Origin: Torreya grandis
Lineage: Eukaryota; Streptophyta; Pinopsida; Cupressales; Taxaceae
DNA: 64,000 nucleotides
Direction: 5' to 3'
NCBI GenBank assembly: GCA_037957365.1
Contig: JARHVA010000666.1
Location: forward strand, 3,436,501 to 3,500,500
Below are positions 48,059 through 60,329 of the stretch, piece by piece. The stretch's first letter is position 1. Every line of letters starts with the position of its first letter. A program made the position numbers and the translations under genes. The notes beneath the pieces are model-generated. The model was not told the DNA's origin. It ran no database searches and saw only the letters and a program-made list of their open reading frames with translations.

Positions 48059-49200
48059 ATGGTTGAAATCAATCATAATACATCTTCTATGTCTATGGAA
48101 TCCGAATTAACTTCTACCATCCCTCATCAAAATTATGATAGTTACTTTCCCTCTAACCAGGTTTATGTTGTCAATATCTCAAGAGGTAAGTTAACCCAAC
48201 TTATAGTTACAAATGAAGGTAACCAACATGTCCTTCCTCAATGCCCTCCACCTCTTTCACATCCTTTTTATTATTTTTGTATGCATATTAAATTAGAAGT
48301 AATTAATGCTTGTGCTTATGAAGCCCTATGATACCAAATAGTCACTATGAGAAAGTTAGTAGAAGAGTTACAAAAGTAAAATCAATATTTAAATTCATGC
48401 ATCACATCAATTGAAAATAATATCACATATAAAAAAAATCCAGAGCATGTTAGTGTTAATCATATATCTGCATCTCTATCTCTATATTTTGTGCCTTCAA
48501 AGTTATCATTTCAAGTATGAGTTTAAAAGCAACATACATCTAAAAATGATAATTAAAAAATATACAAAATAATAATAAGAGTTCAAGTGATATTATAAGA
48601 GAAATTATTTGAAACAAGTTGATTAAATTACATAATATGCATCATATAATGAGATCAAAATCCTATTGTGCATATCATAGAATGAATGGATAATATATGA
48701 ATAGTTATTGGAATTTGAAGAAAAAATACAAAAGATAATTGATGGTGGTGATCTTATAACAGATAAATAAACCAAACAACCTAATCACACTATGATTGCA
48801 TCTCCCAAGGAACAAGAGCAAGTGGAACATGTGGAAAATATTTAACAAGAAAAGATTCAAAAGGAAAAATTAGAGAAAGCAAGGTTAAAAAATGAATAAG
48901 ATGAAAAATAAAGATTACAAAAGGAACAAGATGAAAAATCAAGCAAGATTACAAAAGGAACAAGATGAAAAATCAATCAAGATTACAAAAGGAATAAGAT
49001 GAAAAAGCTAGATTACAAAAAGAATAAGATGAAAAATCAAGGTGAAAAAAAGAAAAATTACAAAGGGAATAATTAAATAAGTAAATGAAACAAATCAAAA
49101 AAGAGAAGTCACAAAAGAAGATTATTAAAAGAGAATTTGAAAAAATAAAGCTTGAGCAAAGGAAGAAATTATATTTATGAAAATATTCCTAAAAAAAGAG
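48059..49200 (+). pseudogene. Gag N-terminus of element 3 with charged coiled coil
   Basis: An open stretch of 90 codons starting at an ATG ('MVEINHNTSSMSMESELTS') lies 850 bp behind LTR C, where gag is expected. Downstream sequence is AT-rich and frame-broken. It ends in a Lys/Glu/Gln-rich tandem repeat (48,880-49,070; units of about 30-35 bp encoding 'RLQKEQDEK'-like heptads). Such charged coils occur in some plant gag proteins. The capsid and knuckle regions are missing: a LINE is inserted at 49,237 and beyond it only a protease-like piece follows. Confidence 0.45.
48880..49070 (+). repeat. Short tandem repeats coding Lys/Glu/Gln heptads
   Basis: GATTACAAAAGGAA(C/T)AAGATGAAAAA recurs at least four times with 30-36-bp spacing. 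CAA-to-TAA changes break the frame in several units. Confidence 0.75.
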
Positions 49201-49219
49201 GTTCAAAAGTAAGATATGC

Positions 49220-49236
49220 GTATAAAATCTAATTTT
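49220..49236 (+). repeat. LINE target-site duplication, left copy (17 bp)
   Basis: GTATAAAATCTAATTTT, repeated exactly at 51,234-51,250. Confidence 0.93.
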
Positions 49237-49467
49237 TTTTAGATCGATACGGGGTTTGTATAGGTCCCCCAACCTGCAAATTTTTTTTACAAAGAATGGC
49301 CAGAAAGTCTTCCAACCAAATAGAAAAACAAAAAACCACCAATAACCACTTCTAGCCAAGAGCCCCGAAAGAATACAGACACTCTATGAAAGACAACAAA
49401 GCATAAAAAGAAAAAAGAACTAATAACCAAAAAACTAGACAGGACCAAGAATTTACATAGACCAACA

Positions 49468-50316
49468 TTAGAAATTTAAACCTACCAAGACCTTATCATC
49501 CATGTCAATCAGGTGAATAATTTCTCGCTCATCACCATCTAGTCCTTCTACAATAATAACAACTTCTTTAGTAGGATCCTTCAATGTATTAACCCCAGAC
49601 AAAGATGACACTAAGTGGTTGAATCTCTCTAGGGTGTTCAAACTCATTTCCTCCATAAGAGATTTGTTATAGTATAGTAGCATCACCAGATTACCTCTGA
49701 GTACCCATCTCACCAATTTTCTAACTACCTCCACCCTCCATTACTCATGTCAAAAAGACCTCAACTAGACCAACTCTAAAATTGGACTTTTGAGTTGTGT
49801 CATCAAAGGTAGAGAAACAAATTTCCCAATCTTCATATCCAATAAAATCACCTTCTTTTGTAAATCCTCCACAAAGCTTAGGAGTATCATAAACCTTGTC
49901 TCAAGAGCCCTAAAGGTAGAGATCAGAATAAACCCTAAACCATCCCAACCAAAAAATGATAGATTTGGTAGAGGGGTCAAGTCATGAAGTAGAATATTCT
50001 TAACAAGACCAATGTATAACTCCAGATGAACATAGAACACCACCACCTATGCCACCACTTCAAAGTCAGGAACTAGGAACATGAGATTCGATGCAAAAAT
50101 CACCACCATTTTAAAATTAACCTTGATTCTAACACCCTTCACAAGAAAATATTTACTAAGAATATCGAAAATAACACCATGCATTTCTTTAGTCAGCATC
50201 CAAAAGATGTTTTGTAGGTGAGAATGAGAGATTTGGCCATCAAATGCCATTTCTCTGACTTCATTAGCTCCATACACACACATAGTTGATAGAGCAATCT
50301 CACTCACACTCTCCAT
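49468..50316 (-). pseudogene. Long frame in the LINE 3' region, function unknown
   Basis: Starts at ATGGAGAGTGTGAGTGAG, about 380 bp after the ORF2 stop and in the same frame. 283 codons are interrupted by only four stops (50,047, 49,765, 49,750, 49,741). It encodes alternating hydrophobic and charged segments: 'MESVSEIALSTMCVYGANEV', 'HDLTPLPNLSFFGWDGLGF', 'LVSSLSGVNTLKDPTKEVVI', 'EREIIHLIDMDD'. No zinc knuckle, membrane anchor or known domain is visible. Plant L1 elements are usually described with two ORFs, so a third frame is unexpected. It could be a transduced host segment or a by-product of the base composition of a 3' UTR. Confidence 0.45.
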
Positions 50317-50694
50317 AATTCACCCCACTAAACATGAACACAACACATAATAACTAACAATCTGTGAACATAATGCTTTGGGGCTGATAGGGACCGAAAG
50401 GGTAGGAGACATAAATATGAACGAGGAAAGCCTCTAGGCTCCTTCATGCCATAAGATGTCATTATTCCTTCCAATAATAACCAACATTCCTCATAAATGC
50501 CAATCTACCATTCGAATCCCATTACAAACACCAAGCAAACCATGCAATGATGAAAGGGTGACACTAGATTGATCAACCTAGAAGATTTTTTCAACTCCCA
50601 CTCTATTATAGTTAGATCTCTACTAAAATAGCTAGGGATTTTTGTAATTATTTTGTTAATAAAGCAATATAAAAATAGATACCAAAGTGAGAGT

Positions 50695-51183
50695 TTAACC
50701 AAAATCAATTGTCAAAATAGATGGGAAATCTTCCCATACATCTCACACATTGTCCACTCGACACAACTCTGCTTGATCAATGCCATAGTTTTCTAAGAAA
50801 TTCATGGATGAATTAGCCTCTTGATAATAATATTTCCACTCAATCGAAGAAAAAACTCCAAGATTCCTCTAGGTATTCTTCAAAATATTCTCAAGATGCC
50901 AAGAATTAGCCTCCTTTTCCAAAGCTAAAATGACCACTTGAGAATCACCTTCAATAATCAAATTTGGTATCACACACTGGATGGCCAATTCAACTTTGTT
51001 TGCTAGTGCTTGGGCTTTTATTTTATTATTGGACCCATCCTGAATCTTCTTGGACATGGCACGGATCAGGGTTCCATAATAATCATGAATGATACAACCC
51101 ACCCCTAAAGCACCTGGGTTCCCCTGAGCATCACCATCAAAATTTAGCTTAAACCAACTTGAAGGAGGAGGAATCCATTTTTA
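50695..51183 (-). pseudogene. LINE ORF2 C-terminus: RNase H domain
   Basis: Frame enters from the truncation point. 'WFKLNFDGDAQGNPGALG' at 51,156 carries the first catalytic Asp of the plant L1-type RNase H. 'NNKIKAQALANKVELAIQC' is the second block, normally N..AEA.AL, but the catalytic Glu is Lys here (GAA/GAG to AAA/AAG). 'PNLIIEGDSQVVILAL' holds the third-position Asp. The tail 'MNFLENYGIDQAELCRVDN' resembles the usual '.DFLAN.G' end. Stops at 51,181, 50,869 and 50,743 (probable Arg CGA to TGA) leave the frame otherwise intact to a terminal TAA at 50,695. RNase H removes RNA from the RNA:DNA hybrid during integration. Confidence 0.88.
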
Positions 51184-51233
51184 CTTCCTTATTCTATCAC
51201 TTTTACCAATAACTATTGACCCATTAATGGGGG

Positions 51234-51250
51234 GTATAAAATCTAATTTT
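51234..51250 (+). repeat. LINE target-site duplication, right copy (17 bp)
   Basis: Identical to 49,220-49,236. It marks the point where element 3 sequence resumes. Confidence 0.93.
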
Positions 51251-51254
51251 ATAA

Positions 51255-51670
51255 GTATGGTTACAAAGGAATAAACTAAAAAGAATTCATCATTTTTAGA
51301 TATTTTGATTCTTAACCCCCTCATAGATGATATAAATGGACTAATGTTGATATTGTATCCTTTTGTGAAGTCAATATGGAACATGTAACTTATCCAATAT
51401 CTTGGGTATGATATTCAACACTTGGGTAATCTTATTAGGACTAGATGTTGCATTGGATCCATAGAGTTGCTAGTAATACTTGGGTCAAAAACATGTTCCT
51501 TATGTTTCACATTGACCCTACCTTAGATCAATGTGATACAAAACTAGGAAGATCATATATGAGAGTAATGGGGGTAACACTAGGTAAAGGTTATGACCAT
51601 GTCACATTTGAGCGTGAAAGTGCAATGGTTATGATTTTAAGAGAGGACAAATTTGTAGAGCAAGTATAGA
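51255..51670 (+). pseudogene. Possible protease remnant of element 3
   Basis: In plus frame, 'NGLMLILYPFVKSIWNM' is followed by 'YLGYDIQHLGNLIRT' and, in the 74-codon frame at 51,445-51,669, by 'CDTKLGRSYMRVMGV' and 'YDHVTFERE'. The last resembles the C-terminal 'LLGRPW....' block and following strand of retroelement proteases. The catalytic Asp block is not visible. The identification rests on one motif and on position between gag and the 3' module. Confidence 0.28.
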
Positions 51671-51964
51671 CAAATGAAAATACTTTTTCAGTTGTCATTC
51701 CAACAAAGACATCCAGTAGCATCATTATATAAAACATATATAACAAAGAAAAAAAATAAAAAGTTCAACACCACAGTATGGGTCAGTTGGTTTTATATAT
51801 ACAGATAAAAAATATGGTAAGAGTGATATACCATAATTTTAGGATTAAGAGGATGATTATGATTATGATGATGATTATAAAAAATATGAGTATGATTCTC
51901 CCAATAACATAAAACATACATTTGTCCACCCCATTTATTAGATATTTAACTTATAGAAATAAAA

Positions 51965-53480
51965 AAAATTGATTGTACTTAGCTTCTTGATTGATTTCTC
52001 ATGTTATTCTTCTACTTCTTGTATATGTGTTTGATTTGATAAATTATTCTAAGCCCTTGGATCTTACTAACCTTTTAGCCTCTTGGCTCTTCTTTTTCAC
52101 TTTCTAGATATGAATAATGTAACATAGTGATTTATATTTCCATATTTTTCCATTTACCTTGTTGTTTTCACACTGAATTGAGTGAACTACATTTTAATTA
52201 AAGGATAATATCGACTAGTTTGGGACAAAACTGACTGCCAATATTATCTCGAGTTGGTTGAACTTTTCTTGTACCCTTTTTCATAAACAAATAAAAAACT
52301 AAACACATAAAGCCTTAATAAATCCAATTTTTTGATATGTCACTCAATTCTCATATCCACAAAATTACTTATTCATGCAAAATCTCTATTTTCATGTGCT
52401 ATATTGCTCATACAATCACCTTAAATACTTTGACAAATTGTAAATTTATGATATGAAGATGTACAATCATTCTTATGCATATATATTCTATTTTCCAAAT
52501 GATTTTTAGTTACATTCACATATACAATGAGGACATATTTATCGTACATGACCATGCCATAATTTTTGTGCATACTTCACATTGACACATGTTGTGATTG
52601 TTTAGATCCCTTTCTTTTATTATATTTTCAAATCCATAGTTATCAATAAGTGTTCTTTGGTTATAGTTTAAAAATGCAAAAGGCACAAAAAAAAATATGT
52701 CAAAAATTTAAAAACATTAAAAATATTCTAAAAATATAAAATCATGACCTGAGCATGATTAGACATCTAGTTTATACCATTATTGTATGTTATTTCATTA
52801 TTGGTAGATAGAATATATTATCTATATCTCACATGCATTTCAATGGTATTCATAAAGTTTATGTAAGACATACAAACTTCACTTTGACTAAGATGTTGGA
52901 CTTGCCTTTACCCATAGGCCATGCCATGTTGGGAGCATCTTATCCACAAGTTATAGTATTTATAGGTGTGACCATTCTATAGTTCCTATACTACTGAGAA
53001 ATATACTCTTTAAAAATGTCTTGTTAACATTGTTAGATTACATTGCATACGTGAATATGTTATTTTCTAGGATATGATCACATTACATATAAATGGTTCA
53101 GACTACATTTATAGTTCTATGCTTCATTAATGGTATTACTTATACATAGTAGATTAAACTTTTGTTTGTCTATTGTGTGTGGCCCTTGTATTTAATGCAA
53201 AATTATTTGAACATCTCTATGAGATATTTATTTGGTATGTGTGAAATTTGAACATGTCTATTATTTGCAGCCCTTAGCCCTTTTTTATACAATATTTGAA
53301 CATTTCCCTTATTTGTGACATTATTCATGTCCTTTGCATGTGGCCCATGGCCTTATGTGTATAATATTTATTTTAAAAAAATTGAATGTCCCTTGTATGT
53401 TTCCCTTGGATTTATTGTATGACACTACATTTTTTATGTGAGAGTGCTTGTAGAGATTTTTAAGTTTGATGAATGCCATG
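51965..53480 (+). repeat. 3' module shared by elements 2 and 3, copy 2
   Basis: Aligns with 32,105-33,640 in order and strand (for example AGCTTCTTGATT, AAGCCCTTGGATCTTACTAA, CATAGGCCATGCCATG). Homology ends at GAATGCCATGG because an inverted LTR begins at 53,485. Non-coding. Confidence 0.82.
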
Positions 53481-53484
53481 GGTA

Positions 53485-54690
53485 TGTAATGGAAAATGTA
53501 GTAGATCTATAAATCAATATATCTCAGAGAAGATAAATCCTACTTGCACTTCTAATTGGGGATACATTGGATAATTAGGGTCATGACCTAAATGGATCCA
53601 TTAAACCTAGACAAAGGATATCTTACCACAATACATTCACTAGGGAGGGTTCTAAATCCTTTAGTCAATCAAAACTACACAATAACCCTAACTAGGTCTT
53701 ATGTTTCAATATTTACTAAACTAATAATAGGTAAAGCAAAATCTAATCTAATACTCATAAAATATTGTGGCTCAAAGTGGGGGTAATAAACATAAAAATT
53801 AAACATGCATATAAGACATATACTCACGTCAATAGATACATAATCTTAATGCATGGAAGAGAAGTACAAATGCATATCTATCTACTCTTACAAAAGAAGA
53901 ACAAATTTATGAATACTTACCATTGAAGATGAGCCCGTCGAGCCTCAATCTCTCCCTTAGCCAAGGTGCTTCACAAAAGGTTGTTGTGGTATGTAAGGAT
54001 GATAAGGATAAATCGACTCTAGGCTACATAACCTATCAATACATCCAAAATATTTTTTTATAAGACAAGATCCGTATTTACAAATAAAGTATGAAACCAT
54101 AAGCTTGCTCCTCAAGTATAATGGTGGATAATTAAATGTGAAATATATCTTACTTATTCTTCTCTTCTCTTATAAATAGTGAAATCAATGTGTTTATATA
54201 AGTAGATCTAACCCTAAACCTTTCTAAAAGTTTAAGCTGATAAGGTCAACCCAATCGACCCAATATCATTATTGACAAAAACAAATTAGGTCACACACTA
54301 GGTCAGCCATGTGCTGACCAATACCCTAATAAACTTTATTAATAAGAGTACAAGGTCTAAGGGGTCAACTATGTAACATAAACTATCAAAAAGGGTTTTA
54401 AATTAGGGAAGGGCTAAATGAATATGGTAAATGACTAGAGAAGGGTGCAAAATAGGAGGCAAAGCTTAGGGAAATGGTTTTAGGAGATATGTGTGTAGAT
54501 ATTAAATGGAAATAAGGGACAATAATCCTATGAATCACCAATGGTCTACCCACCCCTTTCTTGGTGCACCCCTTAAGGCATACACTCAGAGAGATTAAGC
54601 CTCAACGGGTTCCTATAAGATAGAAAACATCATTAATTAATAAAGTTTGAAAATATTATGGTATACATATGCCCCACTTGAAGCTTATCA
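53485..54690 (-). repeat. Inverted LTR of the element 1 family
   Basis: Reverse complement matches both element 1 LTRs: GAAAGGGGTGGGTAGACCAT at 54,544-54,563, the TATA box at 54,191-54,200, and the GAGAAGATAAATCCTACTT end near 53,530. Length (1,206 bp) is almost that of the 3' LTR of element 1. It interrupts element 3. No 5-bp target duplication is evident at its borders. Confidence 0.87.
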
Positions 54691-54790
54691 CATGTCACGT
54701 AGGTACAACATGGGATGGTGCTTCTAAAAAAGAAAATAATGACACAAAATGTTAAAGATAAATAAAATGAAGTAAGAAGAAAATAAGATA
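54691..54790 (-). other. Internal 3' end sequence attached to the inverted LTR
   Basis: The reverse complement (AGAAGCACCATCCCA, GTGACATG) matches the 45 bp before the 3' LTR of element 1 at 20,466-20,509. The copy is therefore a 3' terminus with part of its internal region, not a clean solo LTR. The match fades beyond about 54,780. Confidence 0.6.
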
Positions 54791-55799
54791 AATGAAGGGA
54801 TAAAATTGAAAAATATATACCTTTACTTACCTTAGTGCTATAGATAAAGAGGGAGATGTGAGAAATGTAAAGGTGTCTAATATGAGGAACATTAGGTGAA
54901 CTTGAAGAGATTAACTAAAAATCAATTTTTTTGTAATATCGACATATAATAGGTGAAAAGATTCTATACGATGTCAGGATTCCATAACATTTTATGATTT
55001 GGAAAAAGAGTTAGTAGAAACAAAAATATGATCAAAGTAAGAAATATGATGGTAGATATTTGAAGGGTAAATAATTTTGAATAGTAAATATAAATAAGGT
55101 GAAAAATAATTCATTTGGTATTTTTACTATTCTAAGAAAATAGACCTCTAATAGACCTAGTGAGAGCCCAGAGAGCTAGGATGGTGAGGACATGACAACT
55201 GAGATAGGGAGGATGCATAGTGGTCACAGTGAGTGCAACATAGGTAAGCAACTAAAAATTTTAAAATTTTGAGTATTTTTATTTAAAATTGAGTGAATTA
55301 TAGAAAATTGACTGTTAGGCAAAATCTAAGCATCAAAATGAACCTAGGAATGTTTTGGGGACACTAGGGGTCAAACGGGGTATTGGGTAGGAAGGATTCA
55401 AACCAATAAATGCCCAAGACATTTATGGAAATTAGTCAAAAAGTCATCATAGGTGATGAATAGAGTTGACCAAGTTGACTTAGTTTGCAAAAGACAAGAT
55501 AATCAATACGCTGACTAAGTTGGTTAAGGAAGGATAACTTATTACTAGTGGGTCAACTTTGTTGTTTATGAAGTGGTTGACTTAGTACTATAGGGGTAGA
55601 TTTAGTAGAATTTTAACAGGGTTGATATAGTATCCCTTAAAAAGTATAGGGCTAATTTGATATAAAATGAAGAAACTAAATCAAACCAACTTAGTTTTGT
55701 GAAATTTGTAAGAATGTATTTTGATTAAAAATGACATGGATGTATAATCCATCCTTTATTATTTGATATTTTATAGAATCACCATAGATATTAGCGATT
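54791..55799. other. No gene; GTTGAC-type motifs at 55,440-55,640
   Basis: No supported frame. Words such as GTTGACCAAGTTGACTTAG, GTGGGTCAACTTTG and GTGGTTGACTTAGTAC recall the leader of element 1 in inverse orientation, but I cannot align longer stretches. Confidence 0.35.
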
Positions 55800-55814
55800 G
55801 ATTAATACATCATG

Positions 55815-56215
55815 TTACTAGATTTTCTACAGTGCTTGATAGATGTGGGCAAAATGAGATTGGTTGCATTGGGTTTGGGAGGTATCATGAAGATGAGACG
55901 CATTCCATTGAGTGTTGATCTCATTGTCATGTTCCTTAGAGCATGGGAATAGTTGACCAACACATTTTGATGGGTGGTAGATGGGGATACCATAGAGGTG
56001 GGTATCAAACTGAAGGATGTCCATGAATTACTTAGACTACCTATAAGAGGGACACTAGTGATCATAGGGACACTGGATGATTTGGAGGAGACACAAACAC
56101 TAGACCAATGGGTGACATGCTCAGATAAGATCTACCTAGGTTTAAGGGTAGTTTGTTTGATGTGTATATTACATAGATTCCATACATCTAGAATTTTATG
56201 ATTGGGTTTGTGACA
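55815..56215 (+). pseudogene. Plant-mobile-domain-like relic
   Basis: A plus frame reads 'GLGGIMKMRRIPLSVDLIV', 'MFLRAWE', stop, 'LTNTF', stop, 'WVVDGDTIEVGIKLKDVHE', 'LLRLPIRGTLVI'. This follows the plant mobile domain (aminotransferase-like PMD) pattern: glycine-rich start, 'D..L...L...W...T.TF', 'GE..(I/V)TL.DV..LL.LP..G..V'. PMD proteins are found in Mutator-type and retroelement-borne genes and in some host silencing factors. The two stops replace residues expected to be Trp/Arg-like. A later frame at 57,263-57,448 may be a C-terminal piece. Identified by pattern only. Confidence 0.45.
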
Positions 56216-57570
56216 ACATAAGTATTATGTCATAAGTCAGATGACAAAGTACTACTATATGCGATAGCCTTGTGCTAATCCATTTTGAATCAGGGGGCCT
56301 TCTATGAATTTGGGTTTGTCATCTAGATCAAACTCATGCATGATATGTATTGGATGTTGTATATAGGTAGAAGACCATGGGACTAGTGGCATTGATAAAC
56401 ATGTGTATATATGAGAGGTTCTTGATGTATTGACCAGTTGGGTTACTCATGTGGTTGATGATAGGTTACCTTGGATTGATAGATAGAGACAAGACTAAGG
56501 AGTGTGGGCAATGCCCCATGTTTTATTACTATAGATAGCCACACAAAGAGAGATCATGTGGTATCCCTACACACATATTGCTATTATTTGGTCCAATTGG
56601 GTAATCATGGTACTAGGGCTAGCTTAATTATAAATCATGAGACACTATACCTAGTGGGTAGAGCTGCAACCAATTTTAGCTTGATAGGGTAGGTCAGACT
56701 CTTGCACCTAGCAGATCCTCTAGTAATGGCTAATTTTTGGGTATGATATGTTAGAGAGCCAAGGAGAAAATGAGGAAGAGTGTCAGTTGAGAGATTGGTG
56801 ATCAGGTTATGGTGTGTGAGACCATATATTGGTCAAACATGATAACTAGTAGGTACAAGAGGGTCAAGGCATGGATGTAGATATAGGGGTAAAAATGTAC
56901 CATAATAAGAGGAACAATGACCACCTCAAACACACCATAGATGGAGATTCCATTGATGAGATCAAGCACAGGCAAGGGTGGTCACATGAGATGATCCCAT
57001 AGTTGACTTAGGGTAGAGTTGGTTGATAGAGGCACCTCTAAGGAGAGGTATGTGATGTGCATGAGTGGTATCTCTAGATTTTGATTTGATAGGGAGGAAA
57101 CCCATAGACAAGGTACTTAGGAGATGATCTCATGGAGAGACTATGATTGGTGGATGAGCAGACGAGGATATGATGATTGGTGACACTGGGACAAGTAAGA
57201 CATTATAATTTTTAGTCTTTTAGATATAATACTAGTTGTATATGATTGTAGAGAAATAGATTTTGAGATGTATGTGTGATCTGATATCTATTTGGGTTTT
57301 ATCATTTTCAGGCCCTATGATAGAGGAGCTGATAAGGGGATCCCTAGTCATGGCAGCACACCATGACATTTTGGATGGGGTGATAGCAAGATACAACCCC
57401 ACCACACTAGATGATACTATGGTACCATCTGCCCTAACTCAAGTGGGCTAGTTTAGATTGGTAAGGGAGGCCATGAGGTAAGTATAGGCACATAGGAATG
57501 GATTGTAGCCACTGGTAGGGGTGGGAGAGGAGAGGCAAAACCCTGGTAGGCCCTAGCTCAAGAGAGAGCT
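56216..57570 (+). pseudogene. Possible continuation of the PMD-like relic
   Basis: Scattered coding-like stretches with frame changes. The clearest is 57,320-57,448 'GPMIEELIRGSLVMAAHHDI' followed by 'LDGVIARYNPTTLDDTMVP'. No motif assigned. It ends at CAAGAGAGAGCT just before TGTAATAATC at 57,571. Confidence 0.25.
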
Positions 57571-60329
57571 TGTAATAATCTCACTAGGTTAGACATAGAG
57601 ATATGTGATTTTTTTAATTAAACACATATACCAAATATATATTACACCACAATAATCTACAAAGACCATAATAAATACACAAGGTGATAATAGTAACAAG
57701 CATAATACATCACATAATACTAATCTCTAATATCATGAGAGTATACGTCATAATGCAAACATAGAAAGTAAACATAAAAACTCATCCATAACTGATACAA
57801 ATATACAATCATCATTGTCAATGTGAAATAACCAATAATTACAAATTTTCATGACAATTTTCAATAATAAGTATAGTATACTACAATGTAAAAATAAGAT
57901 ACATGGCTTCTTTGAAGCACAATTCTTGAACTTCAAGTATCTATGACAATTACAAGTGTCATTTACTATTATGGGGAGGGATAGCATCATATGATCACTT
58001 TTACACACCAACCATAGACCGATGATCCCCTATACTAATCCTATCAAGAAATGCCCTCCCTTCACGAATGAGTCGATAGTGATGGTGCAGGAATCTAGAA
58101 GGACAAGCAAGTACCCATGTGTTGTATGATTTTAAACTAAACATGCAATATATCATAGAAATTCATTCTATTACAAGACATCACACAAATATTTAAACTA
58201 AAATCATGAAATGATAATGTCTCATTAAACATACTTTGGCCTAAAGTTTTACAAATAATAAATAAATATGATTTAGATCAATCAAATTTATACACACCAC
58301 TTGATCAGACTGCTTTCATCTATCATTGGAGACTAGTAAGCTAGTGAAATCCATCTCACTACTTACTCCGTATCAGTAATGTAGATTGGTCAAGTACAAT
58401 TCAACCACAAGATTCTTTAATTTACATTCTATTTAGCAAATAATCATATAATATGCTATACATATGAGTAACCAAAGCATACATTTATTCTATCAAATGC
58501 ATGATTGAATCTTACATTAATTTCTATCCCATACTAGAAATAATGACTACAGTCTATACTAATTAGATAAAATATACATAACTATAGATTTCAACTACCA
58601 CAATTTGTTTTTAAACATACTACACCTATGATAACCCATATTACCGTAGTCTAGTATTCTAAGACAACTACTAGTTTTCCCCAAAACAGTCATATAAAGT
58701 AGTTTTAAAATCATAGAAACATAAGCAATTATACAGGTAACTATATATAACAAACCAAGTCATATTTCCCATAGAAGACAATAATAGACCAACACAACAT
58801 TCCTTAAAATCTCAAAGGTTGCATGCATGTATACACAAAGTCTTACCAACTATTACAAAACATGCTATCCATAACAATAACTAACATGTATACAATAAAT
58901 CAGTCAAATGTAGATATGATTTTAGACATAATAATTATAGTATGTACCATCTAGGTATACCTTAACTTAAATTGCTTATAAGCATTCCAAGGAAACACAA
59001 CATATAAACACGTATCATGATGCATATTTATGCACTAAGTATAGCTAAACATCTATACATATTAACACACTCATAGTATGTAGTTCACACAAGTATTCCA
59101 TATTAAATACATATGACTAAAAATCAATCATATTATTAGTAGTGAGTCAGATAATTCATAAACCTGTTATGACTTTTCATTCTAATGACTCATTTTGCTT
59201 TTAAGAGACTATTCTAAAAAGCTATAGTTTTTGGTTTCTAAGAAACTTAATAACCTACTCTAGCCATCTATTAAACCATATGTATAGTTCTTATATAGGA
59301 GCACATATACATCATAAATTGACACCACATGTAAGTATTCTAATATTATGCAGAAACTACTTACTGCTCACTTATGTGTTTTAACCAAGAATCTCTCAAA
59401 CATTTAATTATGTTTGAATGAGCATGACCTTATACTAGGTTAGAAACTTATGTTCATGTTGACACAATTTCACCATTGCTGAGGTCCTGTGACCAAATAT
59501 GTTTATATTTGTCAACTTATATGTATACAATCCAATATATCCAAAGTACATTAACACAAACGATGACTCTTAAATCCTCGAGTATATTGATTTCCTTATA
59601 CATAAATATGTTCAATCAATATAAATGACATGCCTTTACGCTTCTCAGATTAATAGTAGGTCAATATATCTTTATTGATAGACTAATTTAAACATGACAA
59701 TATACATTTAAAATAGAATAGCTTTAAAACTCCACTTTCATGAAACATAGAGTAATTCCAACTAGCATTGGATATACATCTAGAGGCTTGAATGCATGCA
59801 TTCACAAAGTTAATTATGTGTATACTTCATTAATATAGTTTAATTCTCCACCCATGGAAATTATAATTGTAAAAACATCCCTCTATGCTTATAAATATGC
59901 TAATATTCATATTGGCACCTTCAGATATTTAATATTCTCTAAAGAGGTTCAGATAAATTATAATTACGATCCTTTTCAAATTCAACTATCAAATTTATAT
60001 TTTGAAAAATGATCAATCAATTGACCATTATTCATAACTCCCATTTATATTTTGATATGCCCTCATTTTCAAGTTCATATATAACTAAAAGGTATATATG
60101 ATCTTAGTTCAATATCATTGGTTTAATATTACCCCAAATATTAATAAACCAAAGTTAGCTGATATCTCATTCCGACATGTAATAAGATAGGCTTCTAGGA
60201 AATATAAATCCCCATCTTTATAACTAATTTGCTATTAAATCCTATGGCTTGATTTATTTATTATTATTATTTTTTTAAGTTTTGGTAGATGCCATACATG
60301 GTCTCTTGCAACCAATATTGCTAAACACT

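Larger units (their letters stand above)
49237..51233 (-). mobile_element. 5'-truncated LINE (L1-like) insertion
   Basis: The 1,997-bp insert is flanked by a perfect 17-bp duplication, typical of target-primed reverse transcription. On the minus strand it ends in GTATCGATCTAAAA, a poly(A)-type 3' end whose A run merges with the target duplication. It begins inside ORF2, just upstream of RNase H, so endonuclease and RT are missing because of 5' truncation. After RNase H comes a 3' region with a further long frame (50,316-49,468). The exact duplication and long open stretches make it one of the younger insertions in the window. It landed in the gag region of element 3. Confidence 0.93.
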
